The translations under genes were made by a program, and so were the position numbers. Under the pieces are notes generated by a model. The model had not been told where the DNA came from. It made no database searches and worked only from the letters and a program-made list of their open reading frames with translations. A stretch of DNA of 64,000 bases from 2-12-FULL-35-23 sp965196985 (GTDB lineage: Bacteria; Pseudomonadota; Gammaproteobacteria; UBA12402), in NCBI GenBank assembly GCA_965196985.1, contig CBDALO010000084.1, positions 1 through 64,000 of the forward strand, given 5' to 3'. Numbering within the stretch: the stretch's first letter is position 1; each line of letters starts with the position of its first letter. This document shows, one piece after another, positions 10,184-18,293 of this stretch.

Positions 10184-10540
10184 TTAGTAAAAAAACTCGG
10201 GGGAGACTTTGGGTAATGACTTTTGCTTCATCCAGTTTAAACCTGACAATAACCAGCTTAACTGATCTTGGGTCAACTCGATAGTCTCATCTGCTTCGCT
10301 AGGGAACTTCAGCTTACCTTTTTCTAATCGTTTGTAGCAAAGCCAAAAACCATTTTGGTCGTACCAAAGTAATTTTATTTTATCGCGCTGCCTGTTACGA
10401 AAAAGAAATAGCTGGCCTGAGCTTGGGGTCATTGAGAGATGATCGGCAATCAGCATTACTAGGCCATCAATCTGTTTTCTAAAGTCCACAGGGGTACGAT
10501 AAAACCAGATCGGTGTTTTCCAGTTCTGAAACATTAGCAA
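10184..10540 (-). CDS. tnpB: IS66 accessory protein TnpB
   Basis: The 118-residue protein belongs to the IS66 Orf2 family. It shows the signature start IWFYRTPVDFRKQIDGL and the core GQLFLFRNRQRDKIKLLWYD. It is required for IS66 transposition in studied members, though its biochemical role is not well defined. Its ATG overlaps the tnpA stop by a few bases, typical translational coupling in this family. Confidence 0.93.
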   Translation of the reverse strand: MLMFQNWKTPIWFYRTPVDFRKQIDGLVMLIADHLSMTPSSGQLFLFRNRQRDKIKLLWYDQNGFWLCYKRLEKGKLKFPSEADETIELTQDQLSWLLSGLNWMKQKSLPKVSPEFFY

Positions 10541-10833
10541 AGCCTCTGAATCAAAGACGCTAAGCTATCCTGGTCATAAAAGCTAATCTGTATGTGTGAG
10601 TTGACCTGCATGACAGCCACTGGTTGTGCTGGCTGCTCAGACACGCAAACAACCTTTGCTAGCGTTTTTTGCTGTTCTCTTCTCAAACGATAGAGAAACT
10701 GCGTGTAAGGTACGTTATTCTCTCGGCAGTATTTCGCTTTGGTTAACTTGCTTTGCTTAAAGTCGGAAAGGTGTTTTTCCCAATAAGCATCTGTGTAAGT
10801 AGCATTTTCATTTTCAGGATTTGTTGCTGACAT
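10534..10833 (-). CDS. tnpA: IS66 accessory protein TnpA
   Basis: The 99-residue protein resembles IS66 Orf1, with a short helix-turn-helix-like region (KLTKAKYCRENNVPYTQFLY) that likely contacts the element ends. It is the first gene of the IS66 operon and overlaps tnpB. AAGGAGC lies just upstream of the ATG on the coding strand. Confidence 0.88.
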   Translation of the reverse strand: MSATNPENENATYTDAYWEKHLSDFKQSKLTKAKYCRENNVPYTQFLYRLRREQQKTLAKVVCVSEQPAQPVAVMQVNSHIQISFYDQDSLASLIQRLC

Positions 10834-10920
10834 ACCGTAAGCTCCTTGTTACTATTTGCGGGAGCATACAGTCACATGAATTTAACTAGTTGACTAGGGT
10901 GTACTTGCTGGATCGCTTAC

Positions 10921-11012
10921 AGATATTGAGGCACTGCTGCCATGGAATGTGCCGCCGGATAGCACCTAGCACGTGTTAGCTACGGAAGCAAGGACGCCCG
11001 TGGATCGCTTAC
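10921..11012. repeat. 92-bp inverted duplicate of the IS66 left end
   Basis: Immediately outside the IS66 right end, the sequence is the reverse complement of the left end plus the last codons of tnpC, ending in CGCTTAC. It differs from the left end by one 7-bp unit: the left end has GCTAGGTGCTAGGTGCTA where this copy has GCTAGGTGCTA. It is a remnant of a second IS66 copy or of an abortive one-ended event. Confidence 0.9.
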
Positions 11013-11048
11013 CATTAACCAGGATTCCGGCCGGACCTCGTAATATTT

Positions 11049-12257
11049 TTAAAGTCCATTTAATAATGCGACAATTTTTCTAGCAACGCAGTACGCTAAA
11101 TTAGTAGGAACTGCGTTTCCTATTTGTCTATACTGACTGCTAATTGAGCCCGAGAATTTCCAACAATCGGGAAAAGTCTGAATTCTCGCATACTCCCTAA
11201 TTGACAAAGGCCTATTTTCTTCGGGATGGCATCTTTCAGTTTGTTTCTGAGCCGGAGCGCAGGTAAGCGTTAAACTTGGAGCATCATATGATAACCTTCT
11301 TGCCATCCCGGTTTTCCCACCGCCCAGAAAATAACTTCCTTGCATATATTCTTTTTGGAGATCATCTGGCAAATCTACCCAACATCCCCCTGGCGGCACT
11401 AAAGCCATAATTTCTCTTTTTCTTTTGGGATAAACTTGACCCTCTGATACTGGACAATCAGTCTCGTATAGCCTCCCCTTTTTAAATGCATCAGCAAGCG
11501 TCATTACTTCAGGAAAAGGCTCAGGCCAACTGAATTTCGCTTTTTTAACTAAGTCATTTCTAACGCAAACTAAAAACAATCGTTCTCTCTTTTGTGGAAC
11601 ACGATAAAAAATCGCCTTTAACACTCTTGAATCAATTAAAGTATAGCCAAGTTCAGCTATTACCGATTTAATTACCTTTAAGGTTTCCCCTTTGTCATGA
11701 GTTAATAGGCCTCGAACGTTTTCACCTAGAAATACTTTTGGTTGAATCTCTTTAATCGCTCTTGCAAATTCAAAAAACAGCGTTCCCCTAATATCATCAA
11801 AACCTAATTTTTTCCCAGCATACGAAAAAGCCTGACAAGGAAATCCACCCGAAACAAGATCTATATCTTTATATATACTAAAATCAACATTTTTTACATC
11901 ACCCTCTATAACATTCCATTCCGGCCTGTTTTCTCGCAAAGTTGCACATGAATTTTTATCTATTTCGTTAAGTGCAACAACATTAAAACCAGCCTTTTCT
12001 AATCCTAATGCTAATCCACCCGCGCCAGCGAAAAGTTCAACCGTTCTATATTGTTTTTTAGGAATAATTTTTTCATCATCACTCCACTTTGAATCAAGTA
12101 ATGCTCGTACTTGTGGAAAATGACTTAAGTCTTTTAGTCTGTATTTTCCGTTTTTAAGCGGTTTTATTTTTTCTGTGCTTCTCCACTGTTCAATGTTTGT
12201 CTTTGAAACTGACAATATATCAGCTAACAAATGTCCAGAAACGGCAATTTTAGACAT
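11049..12257 (-). CDS. DNA (cytosine-5) methyltransferase, GGNCC type
   Basis: This enzyme methylates the restriction pair's site. An N-terminal helix-turn-helix-like segment (residues 8-30) precedes the C5-MTase motifs: motif I VELFAGAGGLALGL, motif IV SGGFPCQAFSYAG with the catalytic cysteine, motif VI GENVRGLL, and the C-terminal RQIGNAVP. The target-region text LTLTCAPAQKQTERCHPEE is typical of Sau96I/Eco47II-type enzymes, as I remember them. I chose ATG 12257 because GGAG lies seven bases upstream. A longer start at 12278 exists but lacks such a site. In the uninterrupted ancestor the start overlapped the end of the endonuclease gene by eight bases. The gene looks intact. Confidence 0.88.
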   Translation of the reverse strand: MSKIAVSGHLLADILSVSKTNIEQWRSTEKIKPLKNGKYRLKDLSHFPQVRALLDSKWSDDEKIIPKKQYRTVELFAGAGGLALGLEKAGFNVVALNEIDKNSCATLRENRPEWNVIEGDVKNVDFSIYKDIDLVSGGFPCQAFSYAGKKLGFDDIRGTLFFEFARAIKEIQPKVFLGENVRGLLTHDKGETLKVIKSVIAELGYTLIDSRVLKAIFYRVPQKRERLFLVCVRNDLVKKAKFSWPEPFPEVMTLADAFKKGRLYETDCPVSEGQVYPKRKREIMALVPPGGCWVDLPDDLQKEYMQGSYFLGGGKTGMARRLSYDAPSLTLTCAPAQKQTERCHPEENRPLSIREYARIQTFPDCWKFSGSISSQYRQIGNAVPTNLAYCVARKIVALLNGL

Positions 12258-12344
12258 CAAAATCTCCAAACCCTTCATAATTCTTAAATGCGAGAAGATA
12301 GAGGCTTTTTAATAAATTTGGGGAAATTTTATTTAGATCAGATA

Positions 12345-13731
12345 GGGTGCTGCCTCTATATAATGTAGGCTATATTGCTGCTGGCACGCCAAAATCATTG
12401 ACCTTCTCCCAAAACTGATCCCATCTGCCTTTAGTCTTTACTAGTGTTCTCAAGCATAAAACGATTTTCATTCCCTTGTCTTTCCAGCGCATTCCTGATC
12501 CGCCTAATCTTTGTTTAACAATTGTTTTACATGCTGCTTCAGTGACGCCAGAGCCAATTGGTGCATTCTGCTTAATCAAATTATGATACGACATTCGCTT
12601 TTCTTTAATATTATTTTCAAAATACGTAATTGTTCCTTCTAGCTTTTCTCTAAGCGATTTATTCAGTTTTTTATTTAGATGCTCTTTAAGCTCAGCAAGT
12701 ATTCTACCTGCCGCACCTTTCTTGTGCTTTAAGTCATGACATCTCTCTTCGAGCCAAACATCACGCTCATCTCTTTCAGATTTTTTGGTAAATACTGCCT
12801 TTGATGCTTCGCCGAGATATTCAGTTGCATGCCAAAAATCTAAAATTTGCGTATCAGTATGTTTTTTTAGAAATGGCCAATTATTTTTTGCTCCATCAGC
12901 AACGCCAATTGTTTTAGCATCAGGGTAATATTTCTTTTTCAGCTTTATTTCCTTTTCAAGCCTATTAAAGAATTCATCTTTTCCATATTCTGGTGATGCT
13001 GCAACGTAGGTTGTGTGCAGGCGTGCACCATGCTTATCATACATGGAAATAGTTCCAACCATGCTCTCTCTATAACCATCATCAACGGTGAGAACATATG
13101 CACCATCTAAGCTAATACTTAGCATCTCAATGCCTGCATCAAGCTTTGGCTCTTCATATTCCCACTCAGCCTCTTTGGCTTGTGCAATACCGCCAACAAA
13201 ATCAGTTGCCCGTTGCAAGTATGAATGTGAGATTTTACGGTTATGATTGACCTTGAGATCATCAATAACACTAGGAGCAGGTAAGCTTGAGTATTTATGT
13301 GAGATTATTTTTGCAAATCGCGGTGTTGATCCTTGGATAATTCTAGCCTTATCTTCTAAAGGACAAAAGATCTTCCCGCCTTTAGAGGTTTGATAAACAT
13401 AACGCTTAACTCGAGCAACTCCATAAGGCGTTTGGTAATTTGCTTCATCTCTACTTCGTGCTGTTAGCTTTATTTTTCCAACATGGATAGGAGAGCCATC
13501 TGCATCAAACTTACTTAAAGCTTTTTCAGTGGCTAATGTTCCAACCTCATTAAGGCCGTCAAGAATTGCATCCTCACATTCAAGCATGGATCCTTTTAGT
13601 GGAAGCTTGAGCTCAATAGTTAATTCATTATTTTCATCAGAGAGAATTCTAGCTAACATCCAAACACCATCCGTAATCAAGTTAAAGTGTATATTATGCT
13701 ATATTTTCTACATTATATAAAGGCAGCACCC
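12345..13731 (-). mobile_element. ISKra4-family element (1387 bp)
   Basis: The ends are GGGTGCTGCC inverted repeats that continue imperfectly over about 25 bp (TATATAATGTAG is shared). It is flanked by the 8-bp duplication ATCAGATA (12337-12344, 13732-13739) and inserted in the 3' end of the restriction endonuclease gene. Confidence 0.92.
12370..13659 (-). CDS. ISKra4-family transposase
   Basis: This DDE-type transposase has ISKra4 landmarks: MLSISLDGAYVLTVDDG (first aspartate), TIGVADGAKNNWPFL (second) and NAPIGSGVTEAACKTIVKQR (glutamate). I take ATG 13659 (MLARILSDE), preceded by GGATGG. A TTG at 13680 would add seven residues. The protein is intact and spans almost the whole element. Confidence 0.9.
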   Translation of the reverse strand: MLARILSDENNELTIELKLPLKGSMLECEDAILDGLNEVGTLATEKALSKFDADGSPIHVGKIKLTARSRDEANYQTPYGVARVKRYVYQTSKGGKIFCPLEDKARIIQGSTPRFAKIISHKYSSLPAPSVIDDLKVNHNRKISHSYLQRATDFVGGIAQAKEAEWEYEEPKLDAGIEMLSISLDGAYVLTVDDGYRESMVGTISMYDKHGARLHTTYVAASPEYGKDEFFNRLEKEIKLKKKYYPDAKTIGVADGAKNNWPFLKKHTDTQILDFWHATEYLGEASKAVFTKKSERDERDVWLEERCHDLKHKKGAAGRILAELKEHLNKKLNKSLREKLEGTITYFENNIKEKRMSYHNLIKQNAPIGSGVTEAACKTIVKQRLGGSGMRWKDKGMKIVLCLRTLVKTKGRWDQFWEKVNDFGVPAAI

Positions 13732-14457
13732 ATCAGATAAAACTGTATTTTTCTCCACCTCTGGCGGCATTCCAGAAAGGACATCTTCGATAACCAGTGG
13801 TAATTTTTCACATAACTTTTTGAAAGCTATTCTATCCCCCGTAACCAGCTCATAAAATTTATCAATAGACACTCTTCTAATATTTTTATGAGAACACAAA
13901 GATCCGTCTAATCGAACTTTCCATGTGATATCTTGACTTTTTCTAGCAATAACCTCAACCAACATGCAAGTTGATTCTGGATGCTTTAATACGGTATTTT
14001 GCATCCTCATGTATGTTTTTTGAGAAGAAGATGAATTCATGGTGTTATGCTTATTCTTCATTTCTATATAATAATTTTTTTCAAGATTAATCACATCATA
14101 ACCAGTTTTTGGCACATCCCACCCAGTTCCAATATACTTAAAGATATTCTGATGAAAATATCCAATATGATTGTTATTAGACTTATCCATCTGCCTAACA
14201 ATTTCGGCTTCAATAGCATCCTTAATGGTTTTGTTATAAACCTTAGAATCAAATGTTAATTTAATTGGATCAATTAAGTTTTTATTAAATTTCTTAAGAT
14301 TAATTTTAAACCTATATTTTTCAACCGTTTCCTTTGTATGTGTAAATAAATCCAGATCTGTAATAAAACCCAGTTTATAATTTTGCATACCTTATCCTTT
14401 ATCATCTTTTCCAATATTGACTTCTAACATAAATCCTAAAATGCAGCTTTATCGAGC

Positions 14458-14664
14458 CTACTCAACCTGGACTCGACTAGGGCTGAGCTCTAAATAATTA
14501 ACCGCTTCCCAAGTCTCTACATTAATTTGAAAACTAATTGTATTTTTTGGATCTAAGGATTTTAAGATTACTTAAAATATCTCTTTGGGACAATCAGGGT
14601 TAGAACAGGATGTGAAACTATAAATGAACTCCTTTGAATCCAGCTCTATACGTGTTTTAGACAT
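14458..14664 (-). pseudogene. Small cysteine-containing protein with in-frame stop
   Basis: Read from ATG 14664, the frame gives MSKTRIELDSKEFIYSFTSC followed by SNPDCPKEIF and a TAA at 14572-14574. The same frame then continues for 38 protein-like codons (VILKSLDPKNTISFQINVET ... LSPSRVQVE) to a TAG at 14458. The parts look like one 68-residue protein with a CxNPDC-type cysteine pair. I do not recognise it. It lies between the restriction endonuclease and a membrane protein, and it is the only coding-like content in the gap 14389-14702. Confidence 0.4.
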
Positions 14665-14702
14665 AATATAATACCTATTTATCTAGTAATACAATTTAAC
14701 AC

Positions 14703-15257
14703 CTACCGGCTATTACCAGTATTGATAATTGCTCGATTTATTTGTCGTCCTTTTAAAAACAAACTTAATAAAACTTGGTAGCCATTAAAAGTAGCAAGAC
14801 CATATGTAATGATAAAAAGTGAAAACCATTCATGTGTTAAACTACCTAATAATCCAGACAAACTTGCTGGGAATAGATGGCTTGTAAAAATAACTTGATA
14901 TAAATTTATAACAACCAGCAGCAGTAAGGCTATAAACATGGATAGAATTAATGTCGTTTTAATACCCTCTTTAGGGATGACGTGCTTTCCTAATGACCTT
15001 TGTAAAAAATCTGGGTATAAGGGGTTATTTATTAGCAAGTAAAGACATGTGGCACTATGTAAAACTCTCAGCATAATTAATGCGATTAGTATTGATAATA
15101 GCAATAATACATTCGCGCAGTATAGATACTGTATAGCTAGATAAAGGTATCCAACATCTAGCCCTATGTGAATAAGTAGGATACAGACTCCAATTAATGA
15201 CAAATGGCTTAAAAGTAACTTGAGATTTGTGCGAATTTCGTTCAATGTGTAACTCAT
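14703..15257 (-). CDS. Four-helix integral membrane protein, unknown
   Basis: The 184-residue protein has four strongly hydrophobic segments at roughly residues 14-36, 42-65, 100-124 and 140-160, joined by short polar loops. There is no cleavable signal peptide and no family motif that I recognise. It starts at ATG 15257. It stands alone between the restriction system and the replication region, divergent from the gene at 15442. Toxin-immunity or phage-exclusion roles are possible for such plasmid genes but are not supported by the sequence. Confidence 0.6.
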   Translation of the reverse strand: MSYTLNEIRTNLKLLLSHLSLIGVCILLIHIGLDVGYLYLAIQYLYCANVLLLLSILIALIMLRVLHSATCLYLLINNPLYPDFLQRSLGKHVIPKEGIKTTLILSMFIALLLLVVINLYQVIFTSHLFPASLSGLLGSLTHEWFSLFIITYGLATFNGYQVLLSLFLKGRQINRAIINTGNSR

Positions 15258-15441
15258 TTCTTTATTTAATTAAGAATAATCCGCGCACTATACAATATAA
15301 GCATCATTTGGCCAACTAGAACGTTAGTACCCATAAGGTCACTTATGGGGGGCTATCTTTTCGGGCGGTTTGGCTGGTTTTTGGGCAGCGCTTCCCCTAC
15401 AATGATGACGGGTCACGTATGATGCGTCACAGGGGGTCAAA

Positions 15442-16038
15442 ATGCCGAGTAAAAAATCTGTTCAAAATCAATCGATTAGCGCCGAATCTGGGACGGTTGA
15501 ACAGCAATTTCAGCGTGAACGCGCCGCCGCACGAGCACGCAAAAGCCGCCAAAAGAAAAAAGCGCTGGGATTCAAGACCGTCAGGCTGGAGTTAGAACCG
15601 AATTATTATCAGCACTTTGAAGCCTTGTGCGAAGCCAAAGCCCGTGATCTGCCCGCCTCCTTCGATCAACGGCTACTGAAAACCAAAGCGAAAGCCTTGG
15701 TAATCAAAGAAGCGCTCAACCAAACCAGTACCACCTTTCTCACCTTGACCGAGCAAATTGAGCAGCTCAAAGCCGAAATTCGTGCCCTCTCCCCCAGTTT
15801 CTTTAAAACCGATGCCGATCAGGCCACTCCCCTGCCTCAAGCTATTCTCGCCCTACCCGATGACCCTGAGCACCTCAAAACGCTGTTAGCTCGGTTTTAC
15901 AAAGACAGTGTCCTCGCCAAGCGCCAAGCCGAGGAATGGCAACGTCGTGCGAATCAATACCATGCCCTTTATGAAGCCGCTAACAATGAAGTCGATCGGT
16001 TACGGGGACTTTTTGAGGGTAGTGATAACTCGCAATAA
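15442..16038 (+). CDS. Coiled-coil protein, plasmid-type, unknown
   Basis: The 198-residue protein has a very basic segment (residues 26-42, RAAARARKSRQKKKALG), then a helix-rich body and a coiled coil over about residues 90-120 and 150-195. The start is well supported by AGGGGGT eight bases upstream of the ATG. The basic patch plus coiled coil suggests DNA binding with dimerisation, as in small plasmid control proteins. I do not recognise the family. It converges on the LuxR-type regulator with only 19 bases between them. Confidence 0.6.
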   Translation: MPSKKSVQNQSISAESGTVEQQFQRERAAARARKSRQKKKALGFKTVRLELEPNYYQHFEALCEAKARDLPASFDQRLLKTKAKALVIKEALNQTSTTFLTLTEQIEQLKAEIRALSPSFFKTDADQATPLPQAILALPDDPEHLKTLLARFYKDSVLAKRQAEEWQRRANQYHALYEAANNEVDRLRGLFEGSDNSQ

Positions 16039-16057
16039 GCCTACAGCCAACTACGGG

Positions 16058-16828
16058 TTAAAGCCAAACCACTTTACGATGGCGCAGTAGGTAATACAAA
16101 ATCTCATAGCGTTTCTCGCAATAGAATTTGTTTTTAATCGCATCGAGATGATTTTCCACGCCTCGCACCGTAATCCCTAAGGCTTGCGCCATCGCTTTAG
16201 TGGTTAAGCCCTCAAGCAATAACACAATCACCTGCTTTTGGCGTGCGGTTAGGATCACATCAACTTCCTCACTAAAGCGCAGCTCAGGCGGCTTTAAAGG
16301 TGGAAAGGTGACAGGTTGTAGTTCCCCTAAGTACGGCAACTGCTGAAACACCGGATAAACCCGCGCCATGTCTCGCCCCACTTGTTTCGTCCACAGCTCA
16401 ATCTCACCCAGCACCGCTAAATAGTCACTGTTCACGACCGGATCCGGTTGCCGACTTGCTAACCAAAAGCCTCGCCAATACCCCTGACAATCCCACTCAA
16501 AGCGTAATAACAGGTGATAAAGACCAATTGGCTCAAACTGCTTGGCAAGCTGTTGTAAAACCGCAGGTAACGGTGACGCCAGTGTGACAAAATAAAAGCG
16601 ATCTTGCGTGAGTGAGACAGCATTCACTAAATCTGGTACGTTAAACCAACTGTCCGCTTGTAGGTAGAGGGTTTTTAAAAAGGTAAAATCCGAGCAAAAG
16701 CAACGCCATTGGCCGGTTGCATAGAGTTCGGTATAAGCAACGAAGTCCACCGGCCAGTCCGGTAAGGCGGTTTGTTCGGTGCTTTTAAAAGCGCTTCTCA
16801 GCTTTCTCACAACTTGGTAAGGATTCAT
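16058..16828 (-). CDS. LuxR-type HTH transcriptional regulator
   Basis: The 256-residue protein has a C-terminal GerE/LuxR helix-turn-helix (about residues 190-250): LTARQKQVIVLLLEGLTTKA, then MAQALGITVRGVENHLDAIK. The N-terminal 180 residues are rich in W, F and L and probably form a sensory or PAS/autoinducer-like domain, but no family motif is clear. It binds DNA; its targets are not evident. It lies between the coiled-coil gene and the origin-like stretch, so plasmid copy or transfer control is a reasonable inference. Confidence 0.75.
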   Translation of the reverse strand: MNPYQVVRKLRSAFKSTEQTALPDWPVDFVAYTELYATGQWRCFCSDFTFLKTLYLQADSWFNVPDLVNAVSLTQDRFYFVTLASPLPAVLQQLAKQFEPIGLYHLLLRFEWDCQGYWRGFWLASRQPDPVVNSDYLAVLGEIELWTKQVGRDMARVYPVFQQLPYLGELQPVTFPPLKPPELRFSEEVDVILTARQKQVIVLLLEGLTTKAMAQALGITVRGVENHLDAIKNKFYCEKRYEILYYLLRHRKVVWL

Positions 16829-17201
16829 GGGGCGAAGTGTAGCAAAGACAGGCCAATCAACTAAACGGTGTAAGCTTTCTTAGGTAGGGAATGTGCCCTA
16901 AGAAGGGTTTAAAAAGTCCTTAAAAATAAAAAAAAGAAAGTCTAATTGATGTTAATAGATTAATCATCCGACACTTAAGCCCTGATTACGCGACACTTAA
17001 GTTGGGGATAACGGGGTGAATACCCCTAATGGGGTGTAGCGGTGGATAAAAAGTGGGCTTAGTGAATGGGATTTAAGGGCTTTTCAGGCGTTCTGAGGGC
17101 GAAAAGCAGGTTGTGAGTGGCTTAGGGTGAGATTTTAGCGTAATCAGGCCACAGGAAGCCCCTACTGCATTGTAGTGGGTTGATGGGTGGTTAAGGTTAG
17201 A
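16829..17201. other. Non-coding, repeat-rich stretch; possible replication origin
   Basis: No gene is visible here. The repeats are an 8-bp hairpin TTCTTAGG / CCTAAGAA (16877-16904); two direct CGACACTTAAG copies 22 bp apart (16969 and 16991); ACCCC-TAAT-GGGGT near 17022-17035; and an 11-bp inverted pair CCTGATTACGC (16981-16991) and GCGTAATCAGG (17138-17148). It lies directly downstream of a RepA-like gene, next to an A-rich tract (16918-16940). That combination is common at plasmid origins. Function is inference. Confidence 0.45.
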
Positions 17202-18137
17202 TTAGGCCGGTGGTGCTCCTAAACGGGCGAGAATGGCGGTGTCATCAAGATCCGGCTCCGCTTGCAATAAGTGCATCTTCTTTAAAAACCATTGATTGCG
17301 CTGCTTGGCTAAGGCTTGTTGCTGCTTCGTTTGATTGTGAAGTTGTTGTTGCGCGGGCAGTAAGTTTTGCACGAGCTTGGCGAACCCAGTCGTTTTCGGG
17401 GCTTGAGGCTTATTGGTGGGCTTTTTATTTTGATTATGTTGATTCGCCAGATACGCCAGTTTCGCTTCGGCTTTACTGTGTTGTTTCTGGCGGCGTTCCA
17501 GGCGTTTTTTCGCCCATTGGATGCACTGGTTGAGTTTACCCCACCCCACGCCTAAATGATGGAATAATACCGCATTCAAGCGTTTAATCGAGACTAAGGC
17601 ACGAATGGCCCCTTTTTTAAAGGTAAAGCGTTTTTCAAGGGTTAAGTACCCTGCTCGCTTGAGATCTTTTAATGCCCGTTCACAGCGTTTAACGGTAATA
17701 TTAGCCAGCTTAGCAATCTCGGTGATCTTCATGTCACGCCAGCTCGTGCCATTGAGATATCGCACTACTCGTAATTGTGCCATGTCCGCATGATTAATCA
17801 GTACCCCTAACACCAAGCTCACTGCCTCACGGCGTTCTGATCGGACTTGTCGATCCGATTCACGACTAAAGTCAATCAGATCTAAGACCCCTTCAGGGCT
17901 AAACGCATAGCGTTGGGCATTCTCTGAAGCTATTTGGAGAGCATCGAAGGTTTTTTTATGGTCGGAGTCACGGGTATAGGTGCGCGGGTTCGCAGGGTCA
18001 TGGCCACAGCGATTACCGGAGCGAGTCAATTCGACTGGCTCCAATGGTGCTGCGCCCTGCCCTGTAACGTCAATGGCCGCACCGATGAATGATTCCTTTT
18101 CGCTCACTTGGGGTGGCGAAAGTCCTTTTTTGGGCAC
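17202..18137 (-). CDS. RepA-like plasmid replication initiator
   Basis: The 311-residue protein resembles IncFII-type RepA proteins in its central part: FSRESDRQVRSERREAVSLV, then HADMAQLRVVRYL and a winged helix KITEIAKLANITVKRCERAL followed by KDLKRAGYLTL. The C-terminal 100 residues are K/Q-rich and probably helical. It would bind the origin and recruit the replication machinery. It precedes an origin-like stretch (16829-17201) and follows parAB on the same strand. Identification rests on pattern memory, not an alignment. Confidence 0.65.
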   Translation of the reverse strand: MPKKGLSPPQVSEKESFIGAAIDVTGQGAAPLEPVELTRSGNRCGHDPANPRTYTRDSDHKKTFDALQIASENAQRYAFSPEGVLDLIDFSRESDRQVRSERREAVSLVLGVLINHADMAQLRVVRYLNGTSWRDMKITEIAKLANITVKRCERALKDLKRAGYLTLEKRFTFKKGAIRALVSIKRLNAVLFHHLGVGWGKLNQCIQWAKKRLERRQKQHSKAEAKLAYLANQHNQNKKPTNKPQAPKTTGFAKLVQNLLPAQQQLHNQTKQQQALAKQRNQWFLKKMHLLQAEPDLDDTAILARLGAPPA

Positions 18138-18239
18138 AAAAATCCCCTTTTACAGTAATTGTGTAAAAATTATTTGTACGTGGGGGAAACTTATATTACT
18201 ATTTGAGTTCTGATATATAGTTATAAGTTACTCCCAACA

Positions 18240-18264
18240 CAAACCCCAACCTTATTGGGGTTTG
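18240..18264 (+). terminator. Strong intrinsic terminator-like hairpin
   Basis: A perfect 10-bp stem CAAACCCCAA / TTGGGGTTTG has the 5-base loop CCTTA and is followed by TTGTTTTATTT. The T-rich tail is on the plus strand, where no gene is seen upstream, so it may insulate parB and rep from antisense transcription. On the minus strand the stem would sit between parB and rep without a T-run. Confidence 0.7.
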
Positions 18265-18275
18265 TTGTTTTATTT

Positions 18276-18293
18276 AGTCCCCCCGGGGGGACT
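18276..18293. promoter_or_regulatory. 18-bp GC palindrome at the parB stop codon
   Basis: AGTCCCCCCGGGGGGACT is a perfect palindrome in an AT-rich neighbourhood, touching the first base of the parB stop triplet. Such a GC island beside parAB is a candidate centromere (parS) or other protein-binding site. It is not the classical chromosomal parS sequence. Role is inferred from position only. Confidence 0.45.

Larger units (their letters stand above)
8376..10920 (-). mobile_element. IS66-family element (about 2.5 kb)
   Basis: The element carries the three-gene IS66 set tnpA-tnpB-tnpC on the minus strand. It is bounded by inverted GTAAGCGATCCA ends at 8376 and 10920. The usual 8-bp target duplication is not found at either flank. 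This fits the rearranged right side, where a 92-bp inverted piece of the left end adjoins the element (10921-11012). Confidence 0.88.
12250..14388 (-). pseudogene. Eco47II/Sau96I-family restriction endonuclease, cut by ISKra4
   Basis: This is a type II restriction enzyme of the Eco47II family, which cleaves GGNCC or GGWCC. Characteristic text includes NKNLIDPIKLTFDSKVYNK, DKSNNNHIGYFHQNIFKYIG and the putative nuclease strand YIEMKNKHNTMNSSSSQKTY. Segments 13740-14388 and 12250-12344 rejoin over one copy of the 8-bp duplication into 248 codons (247 residues), the normal family length. In its present form the last 31 residues are replaced by seven encoded by the IS end (GCCLYIM). The predicted catalytic part survives, so loss of activity is likely but not certain. 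Its partner methyltransferase lies just downstream. Confidence 0.85.

Noticed and set aside
11030..11040. GGACC site next to the GGNCC-type methyltransferase as a control site
   Set aside because: A five-base site is expected by chance; nothing else marks it as regulatory.
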